In this document: positions 10,303 to 17,447 of the stretch, in pieces | Position numbering within the stretch: position 1 is the first letter of the stretch | Layout: every line of letters starts with the position of its first letter | NCBI RefSeq assembly: GCF_947241125.1 | Contig: NZ_OX365700.1 | Span: forward strand, 1,426,001-1,490,000 | DNA: 64,000 nucleotides | Direction: 5' to 3' | DNA from: Nitrospira tepida | GTDB taxonomy: Bacteria > Nitrospirota > Nitrospiria > Nitrospirales > Nitrospiraceae | The notes under the pieces: model-generated | What the model saw: only the letters and a program-made list of their open reading frames with translations | Database searches by the model: none | What the model was told of the DNA's origin: nothing | Program-made: the position numbers and the translations under genes

Positions 10303-10665
10303 ATGGCACGCAGCAGAATTCCGAAATCGGAATGGTGGTTGGTGTTGGCGCTGTGTTTCTCAGCGGGATGCCAAACTTCCTCGTCCTCTACGCCCGGGCC
10401 CGCGATTGATCCCTCTCAGTTCGATCACCTCTGGAAGGCCTATACGCGTTGCATGACCAGCCGGGATTTGGATACAGCCCGCCGGCAGGCGGATCTGCTC
10501 CACCAGGCGGTGTTGCACGAGTCAGACCGTACGACCTTTCTTCCCTCCACGCTTGATCGGTATGTTGAAAAGCCTCCGACGCGGCTTGCGGCGGATCCCC
10601 GTGAACTGGCGACGGCCTGTCGATCTCATGTTACCAAGATCGAGCATGCTCAGGTGCAGCCGTAG
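10303..10665 (+). CDS. Small lipoprotein, paralogue of the one at 11186
   Basis: A 120-residue lipoprotein precursor: after MARSRIPKSEWW comes a hydrophobic core ending in the lipobox FSAGC. The mature part matches the protein at 11186-11695. LWKAYTRCMTSRDLDTARRQ corresponds to LWHRHQVCRTTQDRDHLRRL, and PPTRLAADPRELATACRSHV to PPVRTAIDPKAVAATCLARA. Two Cys positions are shared between the copies and could form a disulfide. The all-helical mature domain is not recognised. Duplication and divergence within a single locus are evident; the role in the envelope is unknown. Confidence 0.75.
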   Translation: MARSRIPKSEWWLVLALCFSAGCQTSSSSTPGPAIDPSQFDHLWKAYTRCMTSRDLDTARRQADLLHQAVLHESDRTTFLPSTLDRYVEKPPTRLAADPRELATACRSHVTKIEHAQVQP

Positions 10666-10829
10666 GGAACGCCCAGCCCCAGCATCCAATCGGTTGTGTT
10701 GTCCCTGCCCGCACCAGTCTCCGGTCCTGAAGGAATCAGGTGCTCCAGCCTCGCCGGGCGGCGCGATGCCCTCTGTAAGCATTCGGTTGCCGGCGAGACC
10801 AATCGCCATCAGAACCGGAGGAGGTTTCG

Positions 10830-11090
10830 ATGCGTTGTGATCAGTGCCGCCAAGCTATGATCCCAGACCCGCCATTCAACAGTGTTGACGAACACCTCAC
10901 GCTGCGCGTGACCCGGTGGCATTGCGCCGGGTGCGGCGAGGTCGTGGAAGAAATCCTCTGTGAGCCGGCGGGAGAGGCCGACCGTCCTCGGCGGATGCGC
11001 TACCCGGTACGGGAATGGACGGGCTGTGACCGTCCCGTTGCCGGGCGATTACGGACCGGGCGTCGAAAACCGCTCTCCCTTGCCGCGTAG
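10830..11090 (+). CDS. Small zinc-ribbon protein
   Basis: The 86-residue product starts MRCDQCRQAM and has a second pair in WHCAGCGEVVEE, so two CxxC knuckles about 30 residues apart form a probable zinc ribbon of the kind found in small regulatory or scaffold proteins. The tail is Arg-rich. A GGAGG ribosome site lies eight bases before the ATG. The gene sits between the two related lipoproteins but is itself cytosolic. Zn binding follows from the Cys spacing; function is not known. Confidence 0.6.
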   Translation: MRCDQCRQAMIPDPPFNSVDEHLTLRVTRWHCAGCGEVVEEILCEPAGEADRPRRMRYPVREWTGCDRPVAGRLRTGRRKPLSLAA

Positions 11091-11185
11091 TGCCGCCAGC
11101 CGTCTCACTCGCTTCATCTCTTGTCCCTCCCAGCATAGGCTCCTATGACTTTGTAAGAACGTTCCGGCAATTTCGACTCCCCGGC

Positions 11186-11695
11186 ATGAGACTGATGCTG
11201 CTCCTCCTCGGTTTGTCTTGTGCCGGCTGCCAGATCCCGACTGCCACGCCGGACCAGGATCGGGCCATGACCAGCCTGTGGCACCGGCATCAGGTCTGCC
11301 GGACAACCCAGGACCGCGACCATCTGCGCCGGTTGTCCGATGAATTGCATCGCGCGGCCTTGGAAGAGCAGCCGGCTCTCGCGGCCATTCCGTGGCTACT
11401 GCGCTCGCTGGTCGCGGTGCCGCCGGTTCGAACAGCGATCGATCCCAAGGCGGTCGCGGCGACCTGCTTGGCTCGGGCCGGCTCGCTGGCCCACACCGCC
11501 GGTGATAGGCATGAAGTGGAGCGAGTCGTCCGCGTGATTGCCGAGCACTACGCCGAACCGGACTATGCCTTCTATCTCGATCTGGCTCAGGGGCAGGTGA
11601 GAAACCTTAGTGAGGAGGTCGGCTATTCCCCCGTTGGGCCAGCCTCAGTCAGCCGGCCGCGCGTTGCCCATCGAACCCAGGAGCACATGAGATGA
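11186..11695 (+). CDS. Lipoprotein, longer paralogue of the one at 10303
   Basis: I chose the ATG at 11186 because it begins directly with a lipoprotein signal (MRLMLLLLGLSCAGC, lipid-modified Cys at residue 15). Longer in-frame starts would put about 30 non-hydrophobic residues in front. The 169-residue protein shares its first 85 mature residues with the lipoprotein at 10303, then adds a helical C-terminal region (VERVVRVIAEHYAEPDYAFYLD). Its stop overlaps the aquaporin ATG (ATGA), so the two are probably translated together. The domain is not recognised. Confidence 0.75.
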   Translation: MRLMLLLLGLSCAGCQIPTATPDQDRAMTSLWHRHQVCRTTQDRDHLRRLSDELHRAALEEQPALAAIPWLLRSLVAVPPVRTAIDPKAVAATCLARAGSLAHTAGDRHEVERVVRVIAEHYAEPDYAFYLDLAQGQVRNLSEEVGYSPVGPASVSRPRVAHRTQEHMR

Positions 11696-12549
11696 ACGGG
11701 ACGACCGAGGTTGTCCCTGATCTGGCCGTCCGCCCGTCCGGATCAGCCACGGCACCGTCAGTTGGTCGGATGGTGTGCCAACATTGGCCCGAGTACCTCA
11801 TGGAGGCAGCCGGGCTGGGGCTCTTCATGATCTCGGCAGCCGCAGTCACGAGCCTGCTGGAGTATCCCGGCTCGCCGTTTCACCAGGCACTTCCCGATCC
11901 GATCGCCCGCCGCGTCCTGATCGGCCTGGCTATGGGACTGACCGCGATCGGAATCATCTATTCCCCCTGGGGCAAACAGTCCGGCGCCCATTTGAATCCG
12001 GCGGTGACCCTGACGTTCATGAGGCTGGGGAAAGTGCGGCCGACAGACGCGGCCTTCTATATTCTGGCCCAGTTTGTCGGAGGATGGCTGGGTCTTGCGT
12101 TGGCAGCATTGGTCGGTGGGACGTACCTCGCCGATCCGGCGGTGAATTATGTGGTGACGGTTCCCGGCGATTCGGGGCCGATCGTCGCGTTTGCGGCAGA
12201 GACCGTGATCTCCTGTGGATTGATGCTCGCCGTGTTGACCCTCTCCAACCATAAGACCCTGGCCTCTTGGACGGGCGTCTGCGCCGGCTGTCTGGTCGCG
12301 CTGTATATTTCCCTGGAGGCGCCGCTGTCGGGCATGAGCATGAACCCGGCGCGCAGCTTGGCCTCGGCGATGGTCGCCCACCTGTTTTTCTCCCTGTGGG
12401 TCTATTTCGTCGCGCCGTTATCGGGAATGTTGGCGGCTGCCGCGCTGTTCACGTGGGTACATCAAGCAGATGAAGAATTGGCCTGTCCCAAGCTGCACCA
12501 TGCCAACCGCCGGCGCTGCATCTTCTGCGGCAAGCCAGGCGGCGCATAA
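11692..12549 (+). CDS. Aquaporin / MIP-family channel
   Basis: The 285-residue inner-membrane protein has six predicted helices and both pore signatures: HLNPAVTLTF near residue 103 and SMNPARSLAS near residue 219. The second half resembles bacterial MIP proteins in which SxNPARS marks the distal NPA box. Residues 1-35 are a non-membrane extension, and the C-terminal tail carries RRCIFCGKPGG, a CxxC-type knuckle uncommon in aquaporins. Water versus small-neutral-solute selectivity cannot be told without aligning the ar/R filter. Translation is coupled to the preceding lipoprotein by an ATGA overlap. Confidence 0.9.
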   Translation: MNGTTEVVPDLAVRPSGSATAPSVGRMVCQHWPEYLMEAAGLGLFMISAAAVTSLLEYPGSPFHQALPDPIARRVLIGLAMGLTAIGIIYSPWGKQSGAHLNPAVTLTFMRLGKVRPTDAAFYILAQFVGGWLGLALAALVGGTYLADPAVNYVVTVPGDSGPIVAFAAETVISCGLMLAVLTLSNHKTLASWTGVCAGCLVALYISLEAPLSGMSMNPARSLASAMVAHLFFSLWVYFVAPLSGMLAAAALFTWVHQADEELACPKLHHANRRRCIFCGKPGGA

Positions 12550-12599
12550 GGTGCTAACGTGAAGCCGATATGTGTGTCGCGCAGGATCCTCAAAAGGGC

Positions 12600-12702
12600 G
12601 AGGGGACGACAATCGTGATTCGTCAATCGTCAACCGTGACGGTGTTCGAAGCCCGGTATTATGTTTTCCTTGCCCCAGACGACTGACGCTTGACGCATGA
12701 TG
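12600..12702. repeat. Intergenic GTCA-rich imperfect palindromic repeat, copy 1
   Basis: This gap between the convergent aquaporin and molybdoenzyme genes holds ATTCGTCAATCGTCAACC near 12619 and, about 55 bases later, the roughly inverted GACTGACGCTTGACGCATGA. The same kind of arrangement occurs at 17325-17432. The units look like a short dispersed repeat built from CGTCA blocks that can pair as a hairpin. It could act as a terminator or be a REP-like element. No gene was seen in 12550-12752. Confidence 0.4.
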
Positions 12703-12752
12703 AGAGCTTGGGACGCCGCGATCACCCGCCAGACGGGCCTTTCAGCATCCTG

Positions 12753-13523
12753 TCAGATGCCCGCGTACCATTCGTACCCTTGGTCCTCCCAGTAGCCACC
12801 CTTGCCCCCACCGAAGCCGGCCAGGCTGTCGGTCACTTCCAGTCCCATCAGGTACTTCGCGTGCTTGTATCCGAGTTGTCGCTCGAAGCGGAGCCGGAGC
12901 GGCGCGCCATGAGGGACGTCCAAGGGCCGGTCGTTCATCTCATAGGCGAGAATGGTCTGCGGATGGTAGGCGTCTTCCAGCGCCATGCTCTCGTAATAGG
13001 GCACGTTGTCCTCGTCCAGATCGGCGCAATGGAACAGGATATAGCTGGCGGACGGTTGTGGTTGCACCTGTTCCATGATCTCCCGCAAGGGGACGCCCGT
13101 CCATTTGCCGATCGCGCTCCAGCCTTCGACACAGTCGTGTCGCGTGATTTGCGTGCGGGAGGGCAGCGCCCTCAATTCCTCCAGGGAAAAGCTGACAGGC
13201 CTCTCCACCAGCCCGGTCACCATCAGCCTCCAGTCCCTGAAATCATCGGCGGCGAGCGCATCGTAGAGCCGATTGTTGGGGTCGGTGTTGCCGTTGGCGG
13301 GAAAGACGGCCGACAGGTCGGCCTCCCGATATTCCTTGGCCATGGCCTGCTTCGGCGTGAGCGCCCGCTGGATATGGTCCGTCAGCCGTTCCGTCTTGCC
13401 CAGAAACCTGCGCACCCCCTCCTGGCCGGAAAGCCCGTCGCAGCCGGCAAGTGCAAAAACACCGGCTGCCTTGAGGCTGTGGGTGAGAAAGCGCCGCCGA
13501 TCAAGTGGTGTGTCGAAGATCAT
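12753..13523 (-). CDS. Tat-exported sulfite-oxidase-fold molybdoenzyme
   Basis: The 256-residue protein belongs to the YedY/MsrP-SorA superfamily of molybdopterin oxidoreductases. The probable Mo ligand is C131 in RHDCVEGWSAIGKWTGV, a strongly conserved block. The N-terminus has a twin-arginine signal (DRRRFL) followed by a hydrophobic stretch ending in LAGC (Cys 28), so it may be a Tat-exported lipoprotein. Conserved family segments such as YYESMALEDAYHPQTILAYEMN and HGAPLRLRFERQLGYKHAKY are present. Its start overlaps the cytochrome b gene by 23 bases, so the pair likely forms a periplasmic enzyme with a membrane electron partner. Substrate (sulfite, protein methionine sulfoxide or other) is unresolved. 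Confidence 0.85.
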   Translation of the reverse strand: MIFDTPLDRRRFLTHSLKAAGVFALAGCDGLSGQEGVRRFLGKTERLTDHIQRALTPKQAMAKEYREADLSAVFPANGNTDPNNRLYDALAADDFRDWRLMVTGLVERPVSFSLEELRALPSRTQITRHDCVEGWSAIGKWTGVPLREIMEQVQPQPSASYILFHCADLDEDNVPYYESMALEDAYHPQTILAYEMNDRPLDVPHGAPLRLRFERQLGYKHAKYLMGLEVTDSLAGFGGGKGGYWEDQGYEWYAGI

Positions 13524-14427
13524 GGATCTGCTCCTCTTCCGGAAGTCGATACCAGCCGGTGATCATGGAACGGAGATTGTTGACGAGTCCCGTGAGGATG
13601 ACTTGCGAGACGTGGATGACGATGAAGCCGACGAAGGCAAAGCAGGCCAGGAAATGAAGGGTCCGGGCGCTTTGCCTGCCGCCGAAGAGGTCCAGCAACC
13701 AGGGCGCTGCCGCGTCGATTGTGGGCGACATGGTCAGGCCCGTCAGCACGATCAGGGGGCCCAGTCCCAGAATCACCGCCGCGTAGGCCAGCTTCTGAAG
13801 CACGTTGTAGTGCTTCGCGTCCTCGCTGGTCGGATGCTTCAGGCGTAGATGGTCTCGGACCGCGCGCCCGATCATGCGCAGGTCACGGCCCTGCGGGATC
13901 ACGTCGCGGGTGAAGTGCCGGCTGAGCCATCCGTAAGCCCAGAAGATCAGACCGTTGACGACAAAGAGCCAGGCGAAGAACAGGTGCCACTGGCGGCCCA
14001 TGGCGAGCCACTGCGGCCCGGGAATCGTGGCCCAGGCTGGAAAGCCACGCGCCCGGCCTCCCGAATAGCCGAGCAGGCCGGTTGTATCGAATTCATGCCC
14101 GAGAATGGTGGTGATGCCGCGGGGCTCCCCGGAATCGGACCTGACCGCCCGCATGGCCAAAAACGGTTCGTCACGGTCCGAACGATCGCCCCAATACAGG
14201 GCGGGATGCGCGTTGAAAATCTGAAGCCCGCTTCCGATCAAGACGAACAGGCAGGCGACATTCACCCAATGGCTGAGTCGCACCGGCGCTGTGTGGCGAT
14301 AGGTGCGGCTGTCGGGCCGGGCCCGTGGCGTGGCCTGAACGGGGTCAGCCTGAGCCGCCCACTCCGCCGGTTCGATCTTGTCGATGCGAACGATCGTCTC
14401 AGTGTTGGGGTCCCCCGCGGTGGTCAT
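13501..14427 (-). CDS. Membrane cytochrome b (b561-type) partner of the molybdoenzyme
   Basis: The 308-residue protein has four to five membrane helices and candidate haem ligands in RLSHWVN, GRQWHLFFAW and RTLHFLACF/GFIVIHV. This pattern matches the diheme cytochrome b561 family found with Ni/Fe hydrogenases, formate dehydrogenases, thiosulfate reductases and exported molybdoenzymes. It would link the quinone pool to the Tat-exported molybdoenzyme encoded directly downstream with a 23-base overlap. The N-terminal 45 residues are cytoplasmic and acidic. Confidence 0.85.
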   Translation of the reverse strand: MTTAGDPNTETIVRIDKIEPAEWAAQADPVQATPRARPDSRTYRHTAPVRLSHWVNVACLFVLIGSGLQIFNAHPALYWGDRSDRDEPFLAMRAVRSDSGEPRGITTILGHEFDTTGLLGYSGGRARGFPAWATIPGPQWLAMGRQWHLFFAWLFVVNGLIFWAYGWLSRHFTRDVIPQGRDLRMIGRAVRDHLRLKHPTSEDAKHYNVLQKLAYAAVILGLGPLIVLTGLTMSPTIDAAAPWLLDLFGGRQSARTLHFLACFAFVGFIVIHVSQVILTGLVNNLRSMITGWYRLPEEEQIHDLRHTT

Positions 14428-14532
14428 CGCAGGTCCTCCTGCAGATGAGTCGGAGCGGGAGGACGGTTCTTACGGGGCCGGCGAAGGAGGGCTCCAGCAG
14501 AGAGGACGAACGGTCTTTGCGCAAGACAACAG

Positions 14533-14563
14533 GGCCTGCGAAGGCCGGATGCCTCCGCAGGCC
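14533..14563 (-). terminator. Hairpin downstream of the coiled-coil protein gene
   Basis: GGCCTGCG at 14533-14540 pairs with CGCAGGCC at 14556-14563. On the minus strand the hairpin follows the stop of the gene at 14598 and is trailed by a T-containing stretch (CTGTTGTCTT), consistent with an intrinsic terminator, although the T run is weak. Confidence 0.5.
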
Positions 14564-14597
14564 GGTGCATGCCGAACAGGTCTCGGACTGGTTGCGA

Positions 14598-15017
14598 CTA
14601 CTGGACGATCACGGGCAGATCCTGCCTCATCCCCTCGCCCTCGTGCTTGAGTGCCTCGGCCGCTTCCTTGGCGCTGGAGTGGGCCTTCTGCTTCTTGGCT
14701 TTCATATGAGCCTTCATCTGCTTCTGATGGTCCTTGACGCGATCGGCGGCCTTGGCCGCCTTTTTCCTCTCGGCTGTGGCCGCCTCCTTCTTGTGTTTCT
14801 GCTCGGCCTTCATCCGCTCCTTCTTGGACTTGACCTCGCTCTTCATCTGCTCCTTCTGAGCCTGGATATTGTCCTGATGAGCCTTCATCTCGTCGGCCAT
14901 CTGACCCATTTCTGGCGCCATAGGGGTTCCAAGGTCCATGGGCTCATCAGCGAGAGCCAGCGAGCCAAATCCAAACAGACACGACAGTGCCACGACGGGG
15001 ATTGCAACGTGACGCAT
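14598..15017 (-). CDS. Secreted Lys/Glu-rich coiled-coil protein
   Basis: I chose the ATG at 15017 because GAGGAGG lies just upstream and it begins a clean signal peptide (MRHVAIPVVALSCLFGFGSLALADE). The mature protein of about 115 residues is almost entirely charged and helical (long runs of K, E, A, Q and M with heptad-like spacing), suggesting an extended periplasmic coiled coil. It ends EGMRQDLPVIVQ. No family is recognised. Proteins of this sort act as structural spacers or chaperones, but nothing here selects between these. Confidence 0.7.
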   Translation of the reverse strand: MRHVAIPVVALSCLFGFGSLALADEPMDLGTPMAPEMGQMADEMKAHQDNIQAQKEQMKSEVKSKKERMKAEQKHKKEAATAERKKAAKAADRVKDHQKQMKAHMKAKKQKAHSSAKEAAEALKHEGEGMRQDLPVIVQ

Positions 15018-15276
15018 CGACAACCTCCTCCAATGTGAATGGGAACTCGCAGGCGCCGGGAACCGCCGCCTCCAGTACAGATAGCCCAAGGCCGAACCGC
15101 CCACAATGAATTTCATGAATCGTGCGGATGAACGGGGCATCACAGTGCTGGATCTCCAGTGTGGCAACTGTAAGGACGGGGGTGGGCTGCGGACTACAGG
15201 GGCGTCATGGGCGAGTCGGGCACGGAGGTGCAGGGCTCGCGAGACGAACCGACACACTCACACAAGGAGGAGATCC

Positions 15277-15786
15277 ATGCGTAAGGACCGTATCTCGACA
15301 ATGGGTTCCGTGGCGGCCTGTGCAGCCGTCTGTGCCTTCACCTTGATGGGCGCCGTGCCTGCGTTTGCCGCCGACGCGCATACCACCTCGAAATTCGAAG
15401 GGGCCAAGGCCAACAGCGGAACGGCCACGCACGGCCGGCAGGGGAACCAGGACACCTTGACCTGGTCGGAGGACTTCAAGATTCCGGACACGCCGGCTCC
15501 CCACTGGCAGGTCGTGGATTCCAAGGGCAATGTCTATCTGCTCAACCGCCTGAAGATCAAAGGCGGCCTATTGGGCGGCGAGAAGGAGAACCGCACGATC
15601 ACGATTCCACCCTACGTGCATGACGTGGCGAAGGTCCAGATCTGGTGTGCCTGGGCCGAGGCGCTGCTCGGCGAGGCGTCCTTTCCCAAGCCGATCGCGA
15701 TGGCCGGCTTTGAGAACGGCATGCGGGCCGAGGGCGGCATGAAGCATGACAGCATGAAGCACGACGGCATGGCGATGGGACGGTGA
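15277..15786 (+). CDS. Secreted DM13-type electron-transfer-like protein
   Basis: The ATG at 15277 follows AAGGAGGAGATCC and opens a signal peptide ending in AFAAD. After a linker, residues about 65-150 follow the DM13 pattern: a strand with HWQVVDSKGNVYLL, the segment NRTITIPPYVHDVAKVQIW and a Cys in IWCAWAEALLGEASF, the family's conserved Cys position. DM13 domains are predicted to carry redox chemistry through that Cys. The C-terminal tail repeats KHDSMKHDGM, a His/Met-rich stretch that might bind copper or another soft metal. It stands at the head of the HbpS cluster and looks like part of a periplasmic redox set. Confidence 0.75.
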   Translation: MRKDRISTMGSVAACAAVCAFTLMGAVPAFAADAHTTSKFEGAKANSGTATHGRQGNQDTLTWSEDFKIPDTPAPHWQVVDSKGNVYLLNRLKIKGGLLGGEKENRTITIPPYVHDVAKVQIWCAWAEALLGEASFPKPIAMAGFENGMRAEGGMKHDSMKHDGMAMGR

Positions 15787-15798
15787 TACCGCCTTCAA

Positions 15799-15837
15799 CC
15801 GGCTGGGATGGGGGAAAGATCGAACCGTCCCAGCCGG
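15799..15837 (+). terminator. Strong hairpin between DM13 gene and HbpS gene
   Basis: CCGGCTGGGA at 15799-15808 is perfectly complementary to TCCCAGCCGG at 15828-15837, and CC/GG pairs extend the stem inward. It lies 13 bases after the DM13 stop. There is no T run after the stem, so attenuation or mRNA protection is as likely as full termination. Confidence 0.5.
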
Positions 15838-15873
15838 ATCAATGGACGTGATGCTGTGAGAAGGAGAATGGCC

Positions 15874-16368
15874 ATGAAACTGATGCTACAGCTCGTCCTG
15901 GCAAGTACCACGGTCCTCGGTGCGCTCTCGGTGCAGGCGCAGGTGATCGAGAAAAGGACGCTATCGCTTGAGGGAGCCAAGAAGATCGTCGCCGCGGCGG
16001 AGACTCGGGCGAAAGCGGAAGGGGCCAGGGTCGTGATCGCGGTGGTGGATGACGGAGGAAGCCTGTTGCTGCTCGAACGGCTGGACGATACGCAGGTTGC
16101 CAGCGTGAACGTGGGCATCGACAAGGCACGGACCGCCGCCATCTTCCGGCGACCGAGCAAAGTCTTCGAAGATCAGGTGCGCGACGGTCGCGTGGCGGCT
16201 CTGGCCCTGCATGGAGCTGTACCGTTGCAAGGGGGCGTGCCGATCATCGTCGAAGGCAAGGTGATCGGCGCGATCGGAGTTAGCGGCGAAACGCCGCAGC
16301 AGGACGAAGCGATTGCCAAGGCGGGGGCGGCGGTCGCGGGGTCATTTTTGAAATCCGATGATAAATGA
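15874..16368 (+). CDS. Secreted HbpS/GlcG-like heme-binding-type protein
   Basis: Of two ATGs six bases apart I prefer 15874, which places AAGGAG at seven bases. The signal peptide ends near VQAQ. The mature 140 residues form one GlcG/HbpS (PduO C-terminal) domain: LSLEGAKKIVAAAETRAK, then VIAVVDDGGSLLLLERLD, KARTAAIFRRPSKVFE, and VPLQGGVPIIVEGKVIGAIGVSG. HbpS of Streptomyces binds heme outside the cell and senses redox stress, but many homologues have no assigned ligand. It is a tandem paralogue of the N-terminal half of the next gene. Confidence 0.85.
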   Translation: MKLMLQLVLASTTVLGALSVQAQVIEKRTLSLEGAKKIVAAAETRAKAEGARVVIAVVDDGGSLLLLERLDDTQVASVNVGIDKARTAAIFRRPSKVFEDQVRDGRVAALALHGAVPLQGGVPIIVEGKVIGAIGVSGETPQQDEAIAKAGAAVAGSFLKSDDK

Positions 16369-16397
16369 GAAGTGAAAGAGGAGAGAGGAGAGTCGTC

Positions 16398-17318
16398 ATG
16401 AAGTACCTCAACGCGGCAACAGGAGCACTGCTGATGGTCATGGTGGGTTCGACCGCTCATGCCGAATCGGTAGCCGACAGACGAGGGCTGACTCTCGAAG
16501 GGGCCAAAAAAGTCATCGCTGCCGCGAGGGCCGAAGCCAGCCGCCTCAAGGCGCCGGGTGGCTCCATCGCCGTCGTGGATGACGGCGGCAACCTTCTGGC
16601 CTTGGAGCGCTTGGACCAAACCTTTGCGGCGAGCGCGAATATCGCGATCGGCAAGGCGCGGACCGCCGCGCTCTTCAAGAAGCCGACCAAGGCCTTCGAG
16701 GAGGCCATCAAGAGCGGGCGGACGTCGATGGTGACGTTGGGGGGCGATCTTCAGAATTTCACCCCGCTTCAAGGCGGCATTCCGCTCGAATGGGAAGGGA
16801 AGGTAGTCGGCGCGATCGGGGTGAGCGGCGCGGCCAGCGCGCAGCAAGATGAAGACCTCGCGATGGCTGGCGCGCAATCATTGGAATCAATGGACCTCGC
16901 AAGAGACAAGATAGGTGAAACGCAGACTCCGCTGCCCGTCACCTATATCGAAAGCCGGCAGGTCTCCGCCGCGTTTCGAAACGGAGCCGTGCTGGTGGGC
17001 GAGGACGAAACGATGATGCACGCGGCCCGGAACTATATGGTGCATGCCAGCCATCGCGACAGGCCCGGCTTGGTGGAGATCCATGAGCTCGACACGGACA
17101 TCGTCTATGTCCTGGAAGGGACCGCCACGTTGGTGACCGGTGGGGAGCCGGTCGGGACGAAACCGATCGCGCCGCACGAGCTTCGCGGCAGCTCGGTCAC
17201 AGGCGGGGAGACCAGGCGGTTGGTGCCGGGCGACGTGGTCATCATCCCCAACGGGGTCCCTCATTGGTTCAAGGAAGTGTCGGCGCCGTTCAACTATTAC
17301 GTGGTCAAAGTAAGGTAA
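16398..17318 (+). CDS. Secreted HbpS-like domain fused to a cupin domain
   Basis: The 306-residue precursor has a signal peptide (start ATG 16398, cleavage near AHAES). It continues with an HbpS/GlcG domain (about 30-165: LTLEGAKKVIAAARAEASRL, SIAVVDDGGNLLALERLD, GGIPLEWEGKVVGAIGVSG) and then a cupin domain (about 190-306) with HELDTDIVYVLEGTATLVTG and PGDVVIIPNGVPHWFKEV, the two cupin motifs. The first cupin motif has fewer His residues than a classical metal site; H in PHWF and E/D in the first motif remain as candidates. The fusion joins a probable heme or redox ligand domain with a small-molecule-binding fold. Only 29 bases separate it from the preceding paralogue. Confidence 0.85.
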   Translation: MKYLNAATGALLMVMVGSTAHAESVADRRGLTLEGAKKVIAAARAEASRLKAPGGSIAVVDDGGNLLALERLDQTFAASANIAIGKARTAALFKKPTKAFEEAIKSGRTSMVTLGGDLQNFTPLQGGIPLEWEGKVVGAIGVSGAASAQQDEDLAMAGAQSLESMDLARDKIGETQTPLPVTYIESRQVSAAFRNGAVLVGEDETMMHAARNYMVHASHRDRPGLVEIHELDTDIVYVLEGTATLVTGGEPVGTKPIAPHELRGSSVTGGETRRLVPGDVVIIPNGVPHWFKEVSAPFNYYVVKVR

Positions 17319-17324
17319 GGCCGC

Positions 17325-17432
17325 GTCAGTCGTCATTGGTCAGTCGTCAAGCGGGTAGAGTTGGCGTGTCAGCACTCCGTTGTCTGGTGAAAATTCATGC
17401 GGCGGTTGACGAATGGTGCTTGACGAATGACG
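17325..17432. repeat. Intergenic GTCA-rich imperfect palindromic repeat, copy 2
   Basis: The spacer between the HbpS-cupin gene and the SMP-30 gene contains GTCAGTCGTCATTGGTCAGT at its left side and the roughly inverted TTGACGAATGGTGCTTGACG at its right side. The composition and layout match the element at 12600-12702. The right half includes bases just before the next gene's ribosome site. Confidence 0.4.
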
Positions 17433-17447
17433 AGGGCGGAGGAAGCT

